Of a DNA stretch of 12,017 nt, positions 1-6,916 are shown piece after piece. The notes under the pieces were generated by a model. That model searched no databases and had not been told where the DNA came from. It saw only the letters and a list, made by a program, of their open reading frames with translations. Source of the DNA: an uncultured Acetobacteraceae bacterium. Its GTDB lineage: Bacteria > Pseudomonadota > Alphaproteobacteria > Acetobacterales > Acetobacteraceae. The stretch lies in contig CALNAL010000337.1 in NCBI GenBank assembly GCA_937874445.1, positions 1 to 12,017 on the forward strand, read 5' to 3'. The translations under genes were made by a program, and so were the position numbers. Numbering within the stretch: position 1 is the first letter of the stretch; every line of letters starts with the position of its first letter.

Positions 1-1122
1 CTCGGCGCGAAGCGGATGCGCGAGATTTGCGACCGTTTCGGTGCCGACTACATGGCGGCTGCCTGCGAGGAGCTGATCTCCCGCACGCGCGCGCGCATGC
101 TCCATGCCCTGGAGCAGATCCCCCCCGGGGAATACCGATTCTCCGATGTCATCGACGACGACGGCATGGGCAACTGCAACCTTCCGGTCGTGGTCACGCT
201 GCGTCGCGATGCGTCGGGAGTGTCGGTGGATTTCGAGGGAACGGCGGCGCAGACGCGCGGCAACATCAACTCGCCCTGGCTCGATACCAAATCGACGGTG
301 ATGTATGCCTTCAAGGCGGTGCTCGATCCCGAACTCTCGAACAACCACGGTCTTCTGAGCGCCATCGACGTGCGGGCGCCGGAAGGATCTCTGGTGCGAC
401 CGAATTTCCCGGCTGCCGTCACCAATCGTTCCACCACCAGCCAGAGAATCGTCGATGCCATGCTCGGCGCACTGGCACAGGCCCTTCCGAAGAAGGTCAT
501 TGCCGCCACCAACGGTGCCAATTCCGGCGTCTATATCTACGGGCAGGATCCCCGTACCCGGCGGCAGTTCTATTTCTTCGAGACCATGGGCGGAGGATTC
601 GGCGCGCGTCCCGACAAGGACGGCAAGGACGCGGTGCAGGTGCATATGACCAACACCGCCAACACGCCGGTCGAGGCGATAGAACGCGAATTCCCGTTGC
701 TGGTCGAGGAATACTCCATCGTGCGCGATAGCGCCGGGGCCGGGAAGTTCCGCGGCGGCTGCGGCCTGCGCCGGGTGATCCGTCCGCTCGTCGCGGGCTG
801 CACTTTCGGAGGCACCGGCGAGCGCTTCCAGAGCCACCCCTGGGGTCTGTTCGGCGGCAGCGAAGGCGGATGCGGAGGCTTCTCCATCCGCGAAGCGGAC
901 GGGAATCTGCGCCGCCTGCCCGACAAGGTGCCTGGTGTTCCGGTTGGTCCCGACGAGGCCGTCGTGCTGCAGACGGCCGGCGGTGGCGGCTACGGGGCCC
1001 CGGCCGAACGCACGTCCGAGGCTGTGTCGGCCGACATCGCCGATGGCAAGATCTCGCCGACTTTCGCGGCCGCGCACTACCCCCAATTTTCCCTAGGGAC
1101 TGCCAAAGATGGAGAGAAATGA
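1..1122 (+). CDS. Hydantoinase B / oxoprolinase family protein, C-terminal part (5' end outside window)
   Basis: This is the C-terminal ~370 residues of a HyuB-type subunit, the family of N-methylhydantoinase B and the C-terminal half of 5-oxoprolinase. These proteins act with a HyuA partner in ATP-dependent opening of hydantoin or 5-oxoproline rings in the cytoplasm. The reading frame is open to base 1. Full-length members are roughly 520-590 residues, so about a third is probably missing at the N-terminus and the ATG at 16 is unlikely to be the real start. Visible family hallmarks are a GGGFGARPDKDG stretch, then NTANTPVEAIE, then DSAGAGKFRGGCG, and a glycine-rich TAGGGGYGAP near the end followed by the usual short helical tail. 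A complete importer gene set starts 98 bases downstream on the same strand. The family is clear. The actual substrate (hydantoin, oxoproline, N-methylhydantoin or other cyclic amide) cannot be read from the sequence. Confidence 0.93.
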   Translation, partial: LGAKRMREICDRFGADYMAAACEELISRTRARMLHALEQIPPGEYRFSDVIDDDGMGNCNLPVVVTLRRDASGVSVDFEGTAAQTRGNINSPWLDTKSTVMYAFKAVLDPELSNNHGLLSAIDVRAPEGSLVRPNFPAAVTNRSTTSQRIVDAMLGALAQALPKKVIAATNGANSGVYIYGQDPRTRRQFYFFETMGGGFGARPDKDGKDAVQVHMTNTANTPVEAIEREFPLLVEEYSIVRDSAGAGKFRGGCGLRRVIRPLVAGCTFGGTGERFQSHPWGLFGGSEGGCGGFSIREADGNLRRLPDKVPGVPVGPDEAVVLQTAGGGGYGAPAERTSEAVSADIADGKISPTFAAAHYPQFSLGTAKDGEK

Positions 1123-1220
1123 GCGTTTGCTCTGGGACGGGAATTGGGCGATGCTCATATTAGCCCAGTGCAGTACGCAGGGCTTCGACATTCCGATCGG
1201 CAGCAGCAGATAAGAGGATC

Positions 1221-2183
1221 ATGCTCGAGATTGATCATCTCAGCATCGGCTTCCAGGGCCCGCGCGGGGTGGCCCTGGCGGTACGCGACTTCAGCCTGGC
1301 ACTGAAGGGGGGGGAGATTCTCGGCCTGGTCGGGGAATCCGGCAGTGGCAAGACTTTGGTGTCGCTTGCTGTCATGGGCCTGCTTCCCCCGGCGGCGGCC
1401 GTCACTTCCGGGCGCATCCTGCTCGATGGACAGGACATGCTGAGCGGTGCCGCCGGACCGATGCATCGCCTGCGCGGCAAACGCATCGCCATGATCTTCC
1501 AGGATCCGATGGCCTCCCTCGATCCGGTCTTCACCTGTGGCCAGCAGATCGTCGAAGCCATCGTGCTGCACGAGGGCGTCTCGCGTGCCGAGGCGCGCTC
1601 CCGCGCCCAGGCTCTGCTGGAACGGGTCAGGATCACCGATCCCCGCCGCTGTCTTGCCGCCTATCCCCACGAGCTTTCGGGGGGGATGTGCCAGCGCGTG
1701 ATGATTGCCATGGCCCTGGCGTGTCGCCCGGAAATCGTCATTGCCGACGAACCCACGACCGCTCTCGACGTCACCGTGCAAGCCCAGGTGCTCGATCTGC
1801 TCCGTGAAATGCACCGTGATACCGGTGCGTCGATTCTGTTCATCACCCACGATCTCGGTGTGGTCTATGAACTCGCCGAGCGGGTGGCGGTGATGTATGC
1901 CGGAACGCTGATGGAGGTGGCCCCCACTCCGGCGCTGTTCGCCAATCCGCAGAACCCCTACACCCAGGCGCTGATCGATTCGGTCCCGGTCGTCGGCCAG
2001 CGCCGGGCCAGGCTTGCCGCGATCGAGGGACGTGTGCCGCCGGTGGGAGCGATGCCCCCGGGCTGTCGCTTCGCCCCGCGCTGCGGCCAGGTCGCTGCGA
2101 TCTGCCACGAGACCGAGCCGGCGTTGCGCCGACAGGCGTCCGAGCATCTTCTGCGCTGCCACCGAAGCGGGGCGGCATCATGA
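1221..2183 (+). CDS. Peptide-type ABC transporter ATP-binding protein (DppD/OppD-like)
   Basis: This is one of two cytoplasmic ATPases powering the importer encoded here (320 aa, normal for DppD/OppD). Walker A GESGSGKT is at 38-45, the Q-loop glutamine at 94, the signature ELSGGMCQR at 151-159, Walker B ending DEP at 176-178, the D-loop at 181-183 and the switch histidine at 210. The C-terminal oligopeptide/dipeptide (HPY) extension begins near PQNPYTQAL and carries cysteines 282, 288, 295 and 313. That pattern is known in DppD-type ATPases and was reported to bind an iron-sulfur cluster in one thermophile homologue. The position after SGGM is Cys157, where Arg is usual. The start is the ATG preceded by AAGAGG, only about 3 nt away, so initiation may rely partly on readthrough from the upstream gene. 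The stop overlaps the next gene's start as ATGA. It could equally be named oppD; the substrate is not determinable. Confidence 0.95.
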   Translation: MLEIDHLSIGFQGPRGVALAVRDFSLALKGGEILGLVGESGSGKTLVSLAVMGLLPPAAAVTSGRILLDGQDMLSGAAGPMHRLRGKRIAMIFQDPMASLDPVFTCGQQIVEAIVLHEGVSRAEARSRAQALLERVRITDPRRCLAAYPHELSGGMCQRVMIAMALACRPEIVIADEPTTALDVTVQAQVLDLLREMHRDTGASILFITHDLGVVYELAERVAVMYAGTLMEVAPTPALFANPQNPYTQALIDSVPVVGQRRARLAAIEGRVPPVGAMPPGCRFAPRCGQVAAICHETEPALRRQASEHLLRCHRSGAAS

Positions 2184-3007
2184 CCGTGCTGCTGGAGCTG
2201 CGTCATCTCGACAAGAGTTTTTCCGTCTCCGGCGGGCTGTTCGGGGGCGAGCAGAAGGTCCATGCCGTCAATGATGTCTCGCTGGTGCTGGAAGAACGCT
2301 GCACCCTTGGGCTGGTTGGCGAGAGTGGCTGCGGCAAAAGTTCCCTGTCGCGGCTCATCATGCGCCTCTCCCCGAGCGACTCCGGGCAGATCCTTTTCAA
2401 GGGACAGGACATCACGGCACTTTCCGGACGTGCCCTGCGCGCGGTGCGTCGCGACATGGCGATGGTGTTCCAGAATCCCTACGGCTCGCTCAATCCGCGG
2501 ATGCGGGTTTCCGAGCTGATCGCCGCCCCGCTCGTCATTCATGGAATAGGTTCGTATCAGGAACGTTCCGTCCGGGTGCGCCAGCTGCTCGACGCGGTGG
2601 GCCTGCCCGGGGACGCGGCCGGCAAGTTTCCCCATGAGTTTTCCGGAGGCCAGCGCCAGCGCATCGCCATTGCCCGGGCACTGGCGCTCAAGCCCTCTCT
2701 CATCATTTGCGACGAGGCGGTTTCCGCGCTCGATGTCTCGGTCCAGGCACAGATTCTCAACCTGCTGGCCGACCTGCAGGCCGAATTCTCACTGACCTAC
2801 CTGTTCATCTCTCACAACCTCTCGGTGGTCGAGCACGTCTCCGACCGGGTCGCCGTAATGCGCGGCGGGCGCATCGTCGAGAGCGGATCGGTCGATGAAA
2901 TCTTCAACGTTCCGAAGCAGGAATATACTCGGACCCTTCTTGCCGCGGTTCCGCGCATCGGTGTCACCCGCCAACAGCCATCGGCGGGGAAAGGAGACGC
3001 CTCGTGA
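2180..3007 (+). CDS. Peptide-type ABC transporter ATP-binding protein (DppF/OppF-like)
   Basis: This is the second ATPase of the heteromeric importer (275 aa). Walker A GESGCGKS is at 47-54, the signature FSGGQRQR at about 154-161, Walker B aspartate/glutamate at 178-179 followed by AVSALDVSVQAQ, and the switch histidine at 212. The AVSALD and SHNLSVV wording is typical of OppF/DppF rather than OppD/DppD, which supports pairing with the preceding gene. The protein is about 50 residues shorter than common family members: it stops soon after QEYTRTLLAAVP, so most of the C-terminal HPY extension and its cysteines are absent. The ATG start overlaps the upstream stop (ATGA) and the TGA stop overlaps the next gene's GTG start (GTGA). 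Translation of the three genes is therefore probably coupled. Confidence 0.95.
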   Translation: MTVLLELRHLDKSFSVSGGLFGGEQKVHAVNDVSLVLEERCTLGLVGESGCGKSSLSRLIMRLSPSDSGQILFKGQDITALSGRALRAVRRDMAMVFQNPYGSLNPRMRVSELIAAPLVIHGIGSYQERSVRVRQLLDAVGLPGDAAGKFPHEFSGGQRQRIAIARALALKPSLIICDEAVSALDVSVQAQILNLLADLQAEFSLTYLFISHNLSVVEHVSDRVAVMRGGRIVESGSVDEIFNVPKQEYTRTLLAAVPRIGVTRQQPSAGKGDAS

Positions 3008-3978
3008 CCGGTCTTCTGGGATTCATTTCATTTCTGTCGCGTCGTGTCGTGACCGCCTGCGTGCAGCTTCTCATTGTTGCCACCGTCGTCTTTTCAGTCA
3101 TGCGGGTCATGCCCGGTGATCCGGTGATGCTGCTGCTGGGGACGGAAACCAATCCCTCGCCCGAAACCGTCGCGGCCATGCGCCACCAGCTCAACCTCGA
3201 TCGTCCCTTTCTCGAGCAGTATTCCGACTGGCTTGGACGGGTGGTGCACTTCGATTTCGGGAACTCGCTGACCAACAACTTCCCGGTCGCCGACTACGTG
3301 GCCGATGCCCTGCCGCGCACGCTGGAGCTTGCCCTAGCCGCCATCATCGTCGGCACATTGATCGGCGTGCCCCTCGGCATTGCCGCCGCGCTGCATCGGG
3401 GCCGATGGCTCGATTCGGCGCTGACATCGCTTGCCACGCTGGGAATCTCAGTACCTGTCTACATCCTGGGCTCGCTGCTGATCGTGGTGTTCAGCCTCCG
3501 GCTCGGCTGGCTGCCGGCCAGCGGCTATACCGACATCGGGCGCAATGCGGTGGAGCATTTCCGCCGCCTGTCGATGCCCGCCTTCACGCTCGGCTTCGGC
3601 CTCGCCGCCTCGATCGCGCGCATGACCCGCGCCTCGATGCTGGAGATTCTCGGGCGCGATTTCGTGCGGGCCCTGCGCGCCAAGGGCATCTCGGAGCGGA
3701 TGGTGATCTGGAAGCACGTGCTGCGCAACGCGGCGATTCCTGTTGTCACCATCATCGGTCTGCAGCTTGGCAATCTGATGGGAGGCACCGTGCTGGTCGA
3801 AGCGCTGTTCAACTGGCCTGGTCTCGCCACCCGGCTCGTCAATGCGGTGCAGAATCGTAACTATCCTCTGGTCCAGGGCAGCATTCTTGTCATTGCCGCT
3901 CTTTTCATCGCCATCAACATGGGCGTCGAACTGCTCTACGGGGTGATCGACCCGCGCATTCGCCGCCGTCGCTCGTGA
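3004..3978 (+). CDS. Peptide-type ABC transporter permease (DppB/OppB-like)
   Basis: This is one of the two inner-membrane permeases of the importer (324 aa). It has the family plan: an N-terminal membrane helix at about residues 15-35, then a periplasmic stretch with MPGDPV and the LNLDRPFLEQYSDWLG segment. Five further hydrophobic segments follow, at about 104-126, 135-160, 192-207, 240-262 and 286-312. The cytoplasmic EAA-type coupling loop, which contacts the ATPases, contains FVRALRAKG (around residues 220-228) followed by HVLRNAAIPVV. The C-terminus is basic (RRRRS). Translation starts at a GTG that overlaps the upstream TGA as GTGA. GTG is chosen because it gives the standard N-terminus ahead of helix 1 and fits the coupled arrangement. 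The next permease gene begins 7 bases after its stop. Confidence 0.95.
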   Translation: MTGLLGFISFLSRRVVTACVQLLIVATVVFSVMRVMPGDPVMLLLGTETNPSPETVAAMRHQLNLDRPFLEQYSDWLGRVVHFDFGNSLTNNFPVADYVADALPRTLELALAAIIVGTLIGVPLGIAAALHRGRWLDSALTSLATLGISVPVYILGSLLIVVFSLRLGWLPASGYTDIGRNAVEHFRRLSMPAFTLGFGLAASIARMTRASMLEILGRDFVRALRAKGISERMVIWKHVLRNAAIPVVTIIGLQLGNLMGGTVLVEALFNWPGLATRLVNAVQNRNYPLVQGSILVIAALFIAINMGVELLYGVIDPRIRRRRS

Positions 3979-3985
3979 GCCCGCC

Positions 3986-4819
3986 ATGATGCGCCGCCAC
4001 GTTGCCTTCCTGCATCGTCCCGATCTCGGATTGTGGATTCCTGCAGTCCTGCTGGGAGTGGTGTTCCTCGTTGCCCTCTTCGGACCGATGCTCGCCCCCT
4101 ACAATCCCGACGAGATCAATCATCTTGCCGTGCTGCAGGCGGGCAGCCTCGCCCATCCGCTTGGCACCGACGAGTTCGGCCGCGACCTGCTCTCGCGCCT
4201 GCTCACCGGGATTCGTCCCACCATGGCGGTGGCTTTCGGCTCGACGGCGCTGGCGGCCGTGGGCGGAGTGACGCTTGGCCTGCTTGCCGGATTCTGGGGC
4301 AACCTGCCCGAGATCCTGGTGATGCGCACGTGCGACATTCTGCTTTCCTTCCCGCCGATCCTGCTGGCCCTGCTGGTGGTCGGCTTCTGGCCTTCCGGAA
4401 TCGCGACGCTGACCATCACCATCGGGCTGATCTATGTGCCGCATTTCGCACGTGTCGCCCACGCGGCCACCATCGGTGTGGTGTATCAGGAGTTCGTCGA
4501 GGCCGAGCGCGCGATGGGCGCCGGCGCGGGGCGCCTTCTGTTGCGTGACGTCCTGCCCAATATTCTGTCCTCGCTGGTCGTGCAGGCGACCCTCACGGTC
4601 GCAGCCGCCATCCTGCTCGAATCCGGACTCTCCTTTCTCGGCCTGGGCATCAAGCCGCCGACTGCCTCATGGGGGCAGATGATCGGCATTGCCCGCGGCT
4701 ATCTTGCGCAGAATCCCATGTACACATTCTGGCCTTCGCTCTGCCTGGCCGTAACGGTGCTCGCCATCAACCTTCTCGGCGATCGCCTGCGCGACATTCT
4801 CGACCCGCAAACCATCTGA
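3986..4819 (+). CDS. Peptide-type ABC transporter permease (DppC/OppC-like)
   Basis: This is the partner permease of the importer (277 aa, usual length). It has an N-terminal helix at about 16-36, then the family motif HPLGTDEFGRD at 57-67 on the periplasmic side, then five more hydrophobic segments. The EAA coupling loop reads VEAERAMGAG (about residues 170-180) followed by LPNILSSLVVQ. The C-terminal half contains ESGLSFLGLGIKPPTASWG, a strongly conserved DppC/OppC stretch, and it ends in GDRLRDILDP. Two adjacent ATG codons (3986 and 3989) are both possible starts and the difference is one residue. It lies 7 bases after the DppB-like gene and 31 bases before the binding-protein gene, so it is in the same transcription unit. 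Confidence 0.95.
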   Translation: MMRRHVAFLHRPDLGLWIPAVLLGVVFLVALFGPMLAPYNPDEINHLAVLQAGSLAHPLGTDEFGRDLLSRLLTGIRPTMAVAFGSTALAAVGGVTLGLLAGFWGNLPEILVMRTCDILLSFPPILLALLVVGFWPSGIATLTITIGLIYVPHFARVAHAATIGVVYQEFVEAERAMGAGAGRLLLRDVLPNILSSLVVQATLTVAAAILLESGLSFLGLGIKPPTASWGQMIGIARGYLAQNPMYTFWPSLCLAVTVLAINLLGDRLRDILDPQTI

Positions 4820-4850
4820 TTCCCCCGATCTGCAGCGGAGATACGCAGCC

Positions 4851-6383
4851 ATGCGAACAAGCTTCAAAACGATCCTGCTGGCGGCTACCTTCTCGTTAAC
4901 CGCTCTTGCCCCTGCATGGGCCGCCAAGACCCTCTATTTCGGCCTCTCGGTCGAGCCTTCCACGCTGGAGGCCTCGGTCCAGGCCGGCACGGCCGCGCGG
5001 ACCGTGCGGCTGGCGATCCATCGGGGTCTTCTCAACTACGGCGTTGACGGCAAGCTTTCGTCCGAGCTTGCCCAATCCTATTCCGTCAGCCCCGACGGCA
5101 AGGAATACACTTTCATCCTGCGCAAGGCTTCCTTCCACGACGGCGAGCCGGTCACGGCCGAGGACGTCAAGGCAACCTTCGCCTGGCTGCTCGGCCCCAA
5201 TTCGCGGGCCACCTACAAGGGCGAACTCGGGGTGATCGATTCGATCGAGGTCGTGGACCCCCAGACGGTGCGCTTCCACCTCAAGAATGTCTTCGTGCCC
5301 TTCCCTCACTATCTGGCACTGGCGGAGAGCGCCATTCTGCCCAAGGCATGGCTGGAGAAAAACGGAACCAACCCCAACGCCGCTCCCGTCGGGGCCGGGC
5401 CGTTCCAGTTCGTCACCTGGTCGCGTGGACGCGAGATCGTCCTGAAGAAGTTCCCCGGCTACTACAAGGCCGGCAAGCCCGGGGTCGACGAACTCCACTT
5501 TCAATTCACGACGGACGATGACACGCGCGTCAACGCCATCCGCACAGGCGACGTGGACATCATCGAATACGTCCCCTGGAAGGATCTTCCGGCCCTGAAG
5601 AAGGACAAGAACATCCGCATCGAGTCCACCTCCGGGCCGTTCATGATGTTGCAGTTCAACACCCACTTCGAACCTTTCTCAAAGCCCGAGGTGCGGCAGG
5701 CGGTTTCCTATGCCATCAACCGCGCGGTCGTCATCGATACGGCCTTCAACGGTGCCGGCACTCCCCTGTATGGCCTGCCGTTCGTCAAAGGAGCCCCCGG
5801 CTACAACCCGGCGCTGGAGAACTACTTCTCCTACAATCCGGCGAAGGCCAAGGAGCTGCTGGCCAAGGCCGGCTATCCCAATGGCTTCAAGGCCCGGCTG
5901 CTGGCCACCGCCCAGTACGGCTACCACATGAACACCGCCATCGCGGTCAAGAGCGAGCTGGCCAAGGTGGGCATCGACGCCGATCTCGATCTTCCCGACT
6001 GGGCCGGACGGATGGCGAAAAACAATGCCGGCAACTACGACTTCGTGGTAGCCGGCACCGCGGGCGACATCACCGACCCGGACTGGCTGTCCAACTTCTA
6101 CTACGGCGGCAAGCAGCTGGTGCGGATGAACAACTCGCCCTATTTCGATGATCCCGAGATCAACCGCCTGCTCGATGCCGGTCGCGTAACGCTCGACGAG
6201 ACGGCCCGCGCCAAGATCTACGACGAATTCGCCAAGCGGGCCCTGGAGCTTTCCCCGTTCGCCTACATCATGTGGCGGGACCAGTCCTATGCGGTGCGCA
6301 GCAACGTGTCCGGCTTCACCAACCTGCCTGGGTTCCTGAGCTTCCAGTCCGGCTATTCGCTGGAAAACGTGACTCTGAAATAG
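4851..6383 (+). CDS. Periplasmic peptide-type substrate-binding protein (SBP family 5, DppA/OppA-like)
   Basis: This is the solute-binding protein that delivers substrate to the DppBC-like permeases (510 aa, normal for the family). A clear Sec signal peptide has basic residues at 2 and 6, a hydrophobic core at about 7-20 and an AWA cleavage motif at 22-24. The mature part begins KTLYFGLSVEPSTLEAS, as in family-5 binding proteins. The conserved block FHDGEPVTAEDVKATF starts at residue 95, and the usual PVGAGPFQF and VRQAVSYAINR blocks follow. GGAG at 4837-4840 lies 10 nt before the ATG. It is last in the cluster and is followed 2 bases after its stop by a strong hairpin. Homologues bind dipeptides, oligopeptides, glutathione, nickel complexes, opines and other ligands, so the ligand cannot be assigned. 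The upstream hydantoinase-type gene suggests a cyclic or N-substituted amide or peptide. Confidence 0.95.
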   Translation: MRTSFKTILLAATFSLTALAPAWAAKTLYFGLSVEPSTLEASVQAGTAARTVRLAIHRGLLNYGVDGKLSSELAQSYSVSPDGKEYTFILRKASFHDGEPVTAEDVKATFAWLLGPNSRATYKGELGVIDSIEVVDPQTVRFHLKNVFVPFPHYLALAESAILPKAWLEKNGTNPNAAPVGAGPFQFVTWSRGREIVLKKFPGYYKAGKPGVDELHFQFTTDDDTRVNAIRTGDVDIIEYVPWKDLPALKKDKNIRIESTSGPFMMLQFNTHFEPFSKPEVRQAVSYAINRAVVIDTAFNGAGTPLYGLPFVKGAPGYNPALENYFSYNPAKAKELLAKAGYPNGFKARLLATAQYGYHMNTAIAVKSELAKVGIDADLDLPDWAGRMAKNNAGNYDFVVAGTAGDITDPDWLSNFYYGGKQLVRMNNSPYFDDPEINRLLDAGRVTLDETARAKIYDEFAKRALELSPFAYIMWRDQSYAVRSNVSGFTNLPGFLSFQSGYSLENVTLK

Positions 6384-6385
6384 CG

Positions 6386-6432
6386 CCCGCCGCCCGAGGG
6401 CCGCGCAAGCGGCCCTCCCTGCGGGCGGCGGG
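6386..6432 (+). terminator. Two-storey hairpin ending the importer operon
   Basis: A 10-bp outer stem (CCCGCCGCCC at 6386-6395 with GGGCGGCGGG at 6423-6432) encloses a 9-bp inner stem (GAGGGCCGC at 6396-6404 with GCGGCCCTC at 6409-6417). The inner stem is capped by the GNRA tetraloop GCAA. Five bases (6418-6422) bulge on the 3' side. It begins 2 bases after the binding-protein stop codon. No U-tract follows (GAAGACC instead), so it may act as an mRNA 3'-end stabiliser or a factor-assisted terminator rather than a textbook intrinsic terminator. Confidence 0.8.
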
Positions 6433-6450
6433 GAAGACCGTTCGCGCTCC

Positions 6451-6660
6451 ATGACTGTGGCGAGAATGGACGAGCCCTTTGCCGCTCTCGATGCCTTCAT
6501 CCGGCGCATCCGGCAGAACGAGCTGATCCGGCTCTGGCAGCGCCGCCGTCCGACCGTACTGTTCATCCCCCACGACGCCGAAGAGGCCGTGCTGCTCGGC
6601 GCGCGCGTGGTGGAACCCGCCGGCGATCGCCCGATGGGCCCGCGCGCCTTCGCCATCATG
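6451..6660 (+). pseudogene. Remnant of a NitT/TauT/SsuB-type ABC ATPase (C-terminal third only)
   Basis: The + strand frame here reads from Walker B onward like a nitrate/taurine/sulfonate-type ATPase. MDEPFAALDAF is encoded from 6466, then an NELIRLWQ helix, then TVLFIPHDAEEAVLLGARVV, with the switch histidine codon at 6571-6573. Members of this family usually read DEPFGALDA and VTHDxxEAVFLADRV, so the match covers about 55-60 consecutive positions. Walker A, the Q-loop and the signature motif are absent; the bases immediately upstream are the importer's terminator hairpin. The downstream continuation turns into proline/arginine-rich frame with no family resemblance. THD is IPHD here. The frame stays open to 6822, but the protein could not bind ATP on its own. 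I read it as a decayed remnant of a transporter gene, not as an active gene. No matching permease or binding protein is present nearby. Confidence 0.72.
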
Positions 6661-6792
6661 CCCCGTTCCGACGCCCCCCCCCTCCGTTGCGGCGTTGCGC
6701 GGCAGGAAGGTCGGCGGCACACGCGGCCCCGCTGTCGGGCGCGATCGATGCCGCCCCCCTCGCGGGGGAAGCGCCTTCCTCCCGGGATTTCT

Positions 6793-6807
6793 GTTCTTTA
6801 TTTGTTC
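6793..6807 (+). promoter_or_regulatory. Probable LexA (SOS) box, alphaproteobacterial GTTC-N7-GTTC type
   Basis: GTTC at 6793-6796, seven bases (TTTATTT), then GTTC at 6804-6807. This direct repeat is the established LexA operator form in many Alphaproteobacteria. It lies in the only AT-rich patch of the intergenic region, about 110 bases before the SRAP gene start. SRAP proteins were originally named for SOS association, so motif and gene agree. I could not identify convincing -35/-10 boxes around it. Confidence 0.68.
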
Positions 6808-6904
6808 GTTATTCCAGCCTAGCTTCTCCAAGACATGGAGCAATTTCCCATCGCCGCAACGTGCCGCCATTTCGCGCGGATGGCTGGCATCCTCCGCGCC
6901 GGCC

Positions 6905-6910
6905 GGAGGG
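6905..6910 (+). promoter_or_regulatory. Ribosome binding site fixing the SRAP gene start
   Basis: GGAGGG lies 6 nt before the ATG at 6917. It decides the start: the same frame is open further upstream (a possible start at 6695), but the catalytic cysteine must be residue 2, which only the 6917 start gives. Confidence 0.85.
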
Positions 6911-6916
6911 CCTGAC

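Noticed and set aside
1145..1167. TGGGC...GCCCA inverted repeat between the HyuB-like gene and the first transporter gene
   Set aside because: A 5-bp stem with a 13-base loop is too weak to call a terminator or attenuator; no promoter boxes were convincing either.
1155..2162. - strand open frames opposite the transporter genes (1155-2162, 1958-2635, 3448-3987, 4896-5666, 5679-6722)
   Set aside because: Each is antisense to a gene with complete family motifs and shows no motif of its own.
6755..6768. CCCCC-TCGC-GGGGG hairpin upstream of the SRAP gene
   Set aside because: Only 5 bp in GC-rich DNA and no gene directly ahead of it to terminate; it could arise by chance, although a T-rich stretch follows at some distance.
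6695..6916. N-terminal extension of the SRAP frame
   Set aside because: SRAP proteins need Cys at position 2 after the initiator Met. MCGRY begins at 6917 with a GGAGGG 6 nt upstream, and the LexA-type box would otherwise lie in coding sequence.
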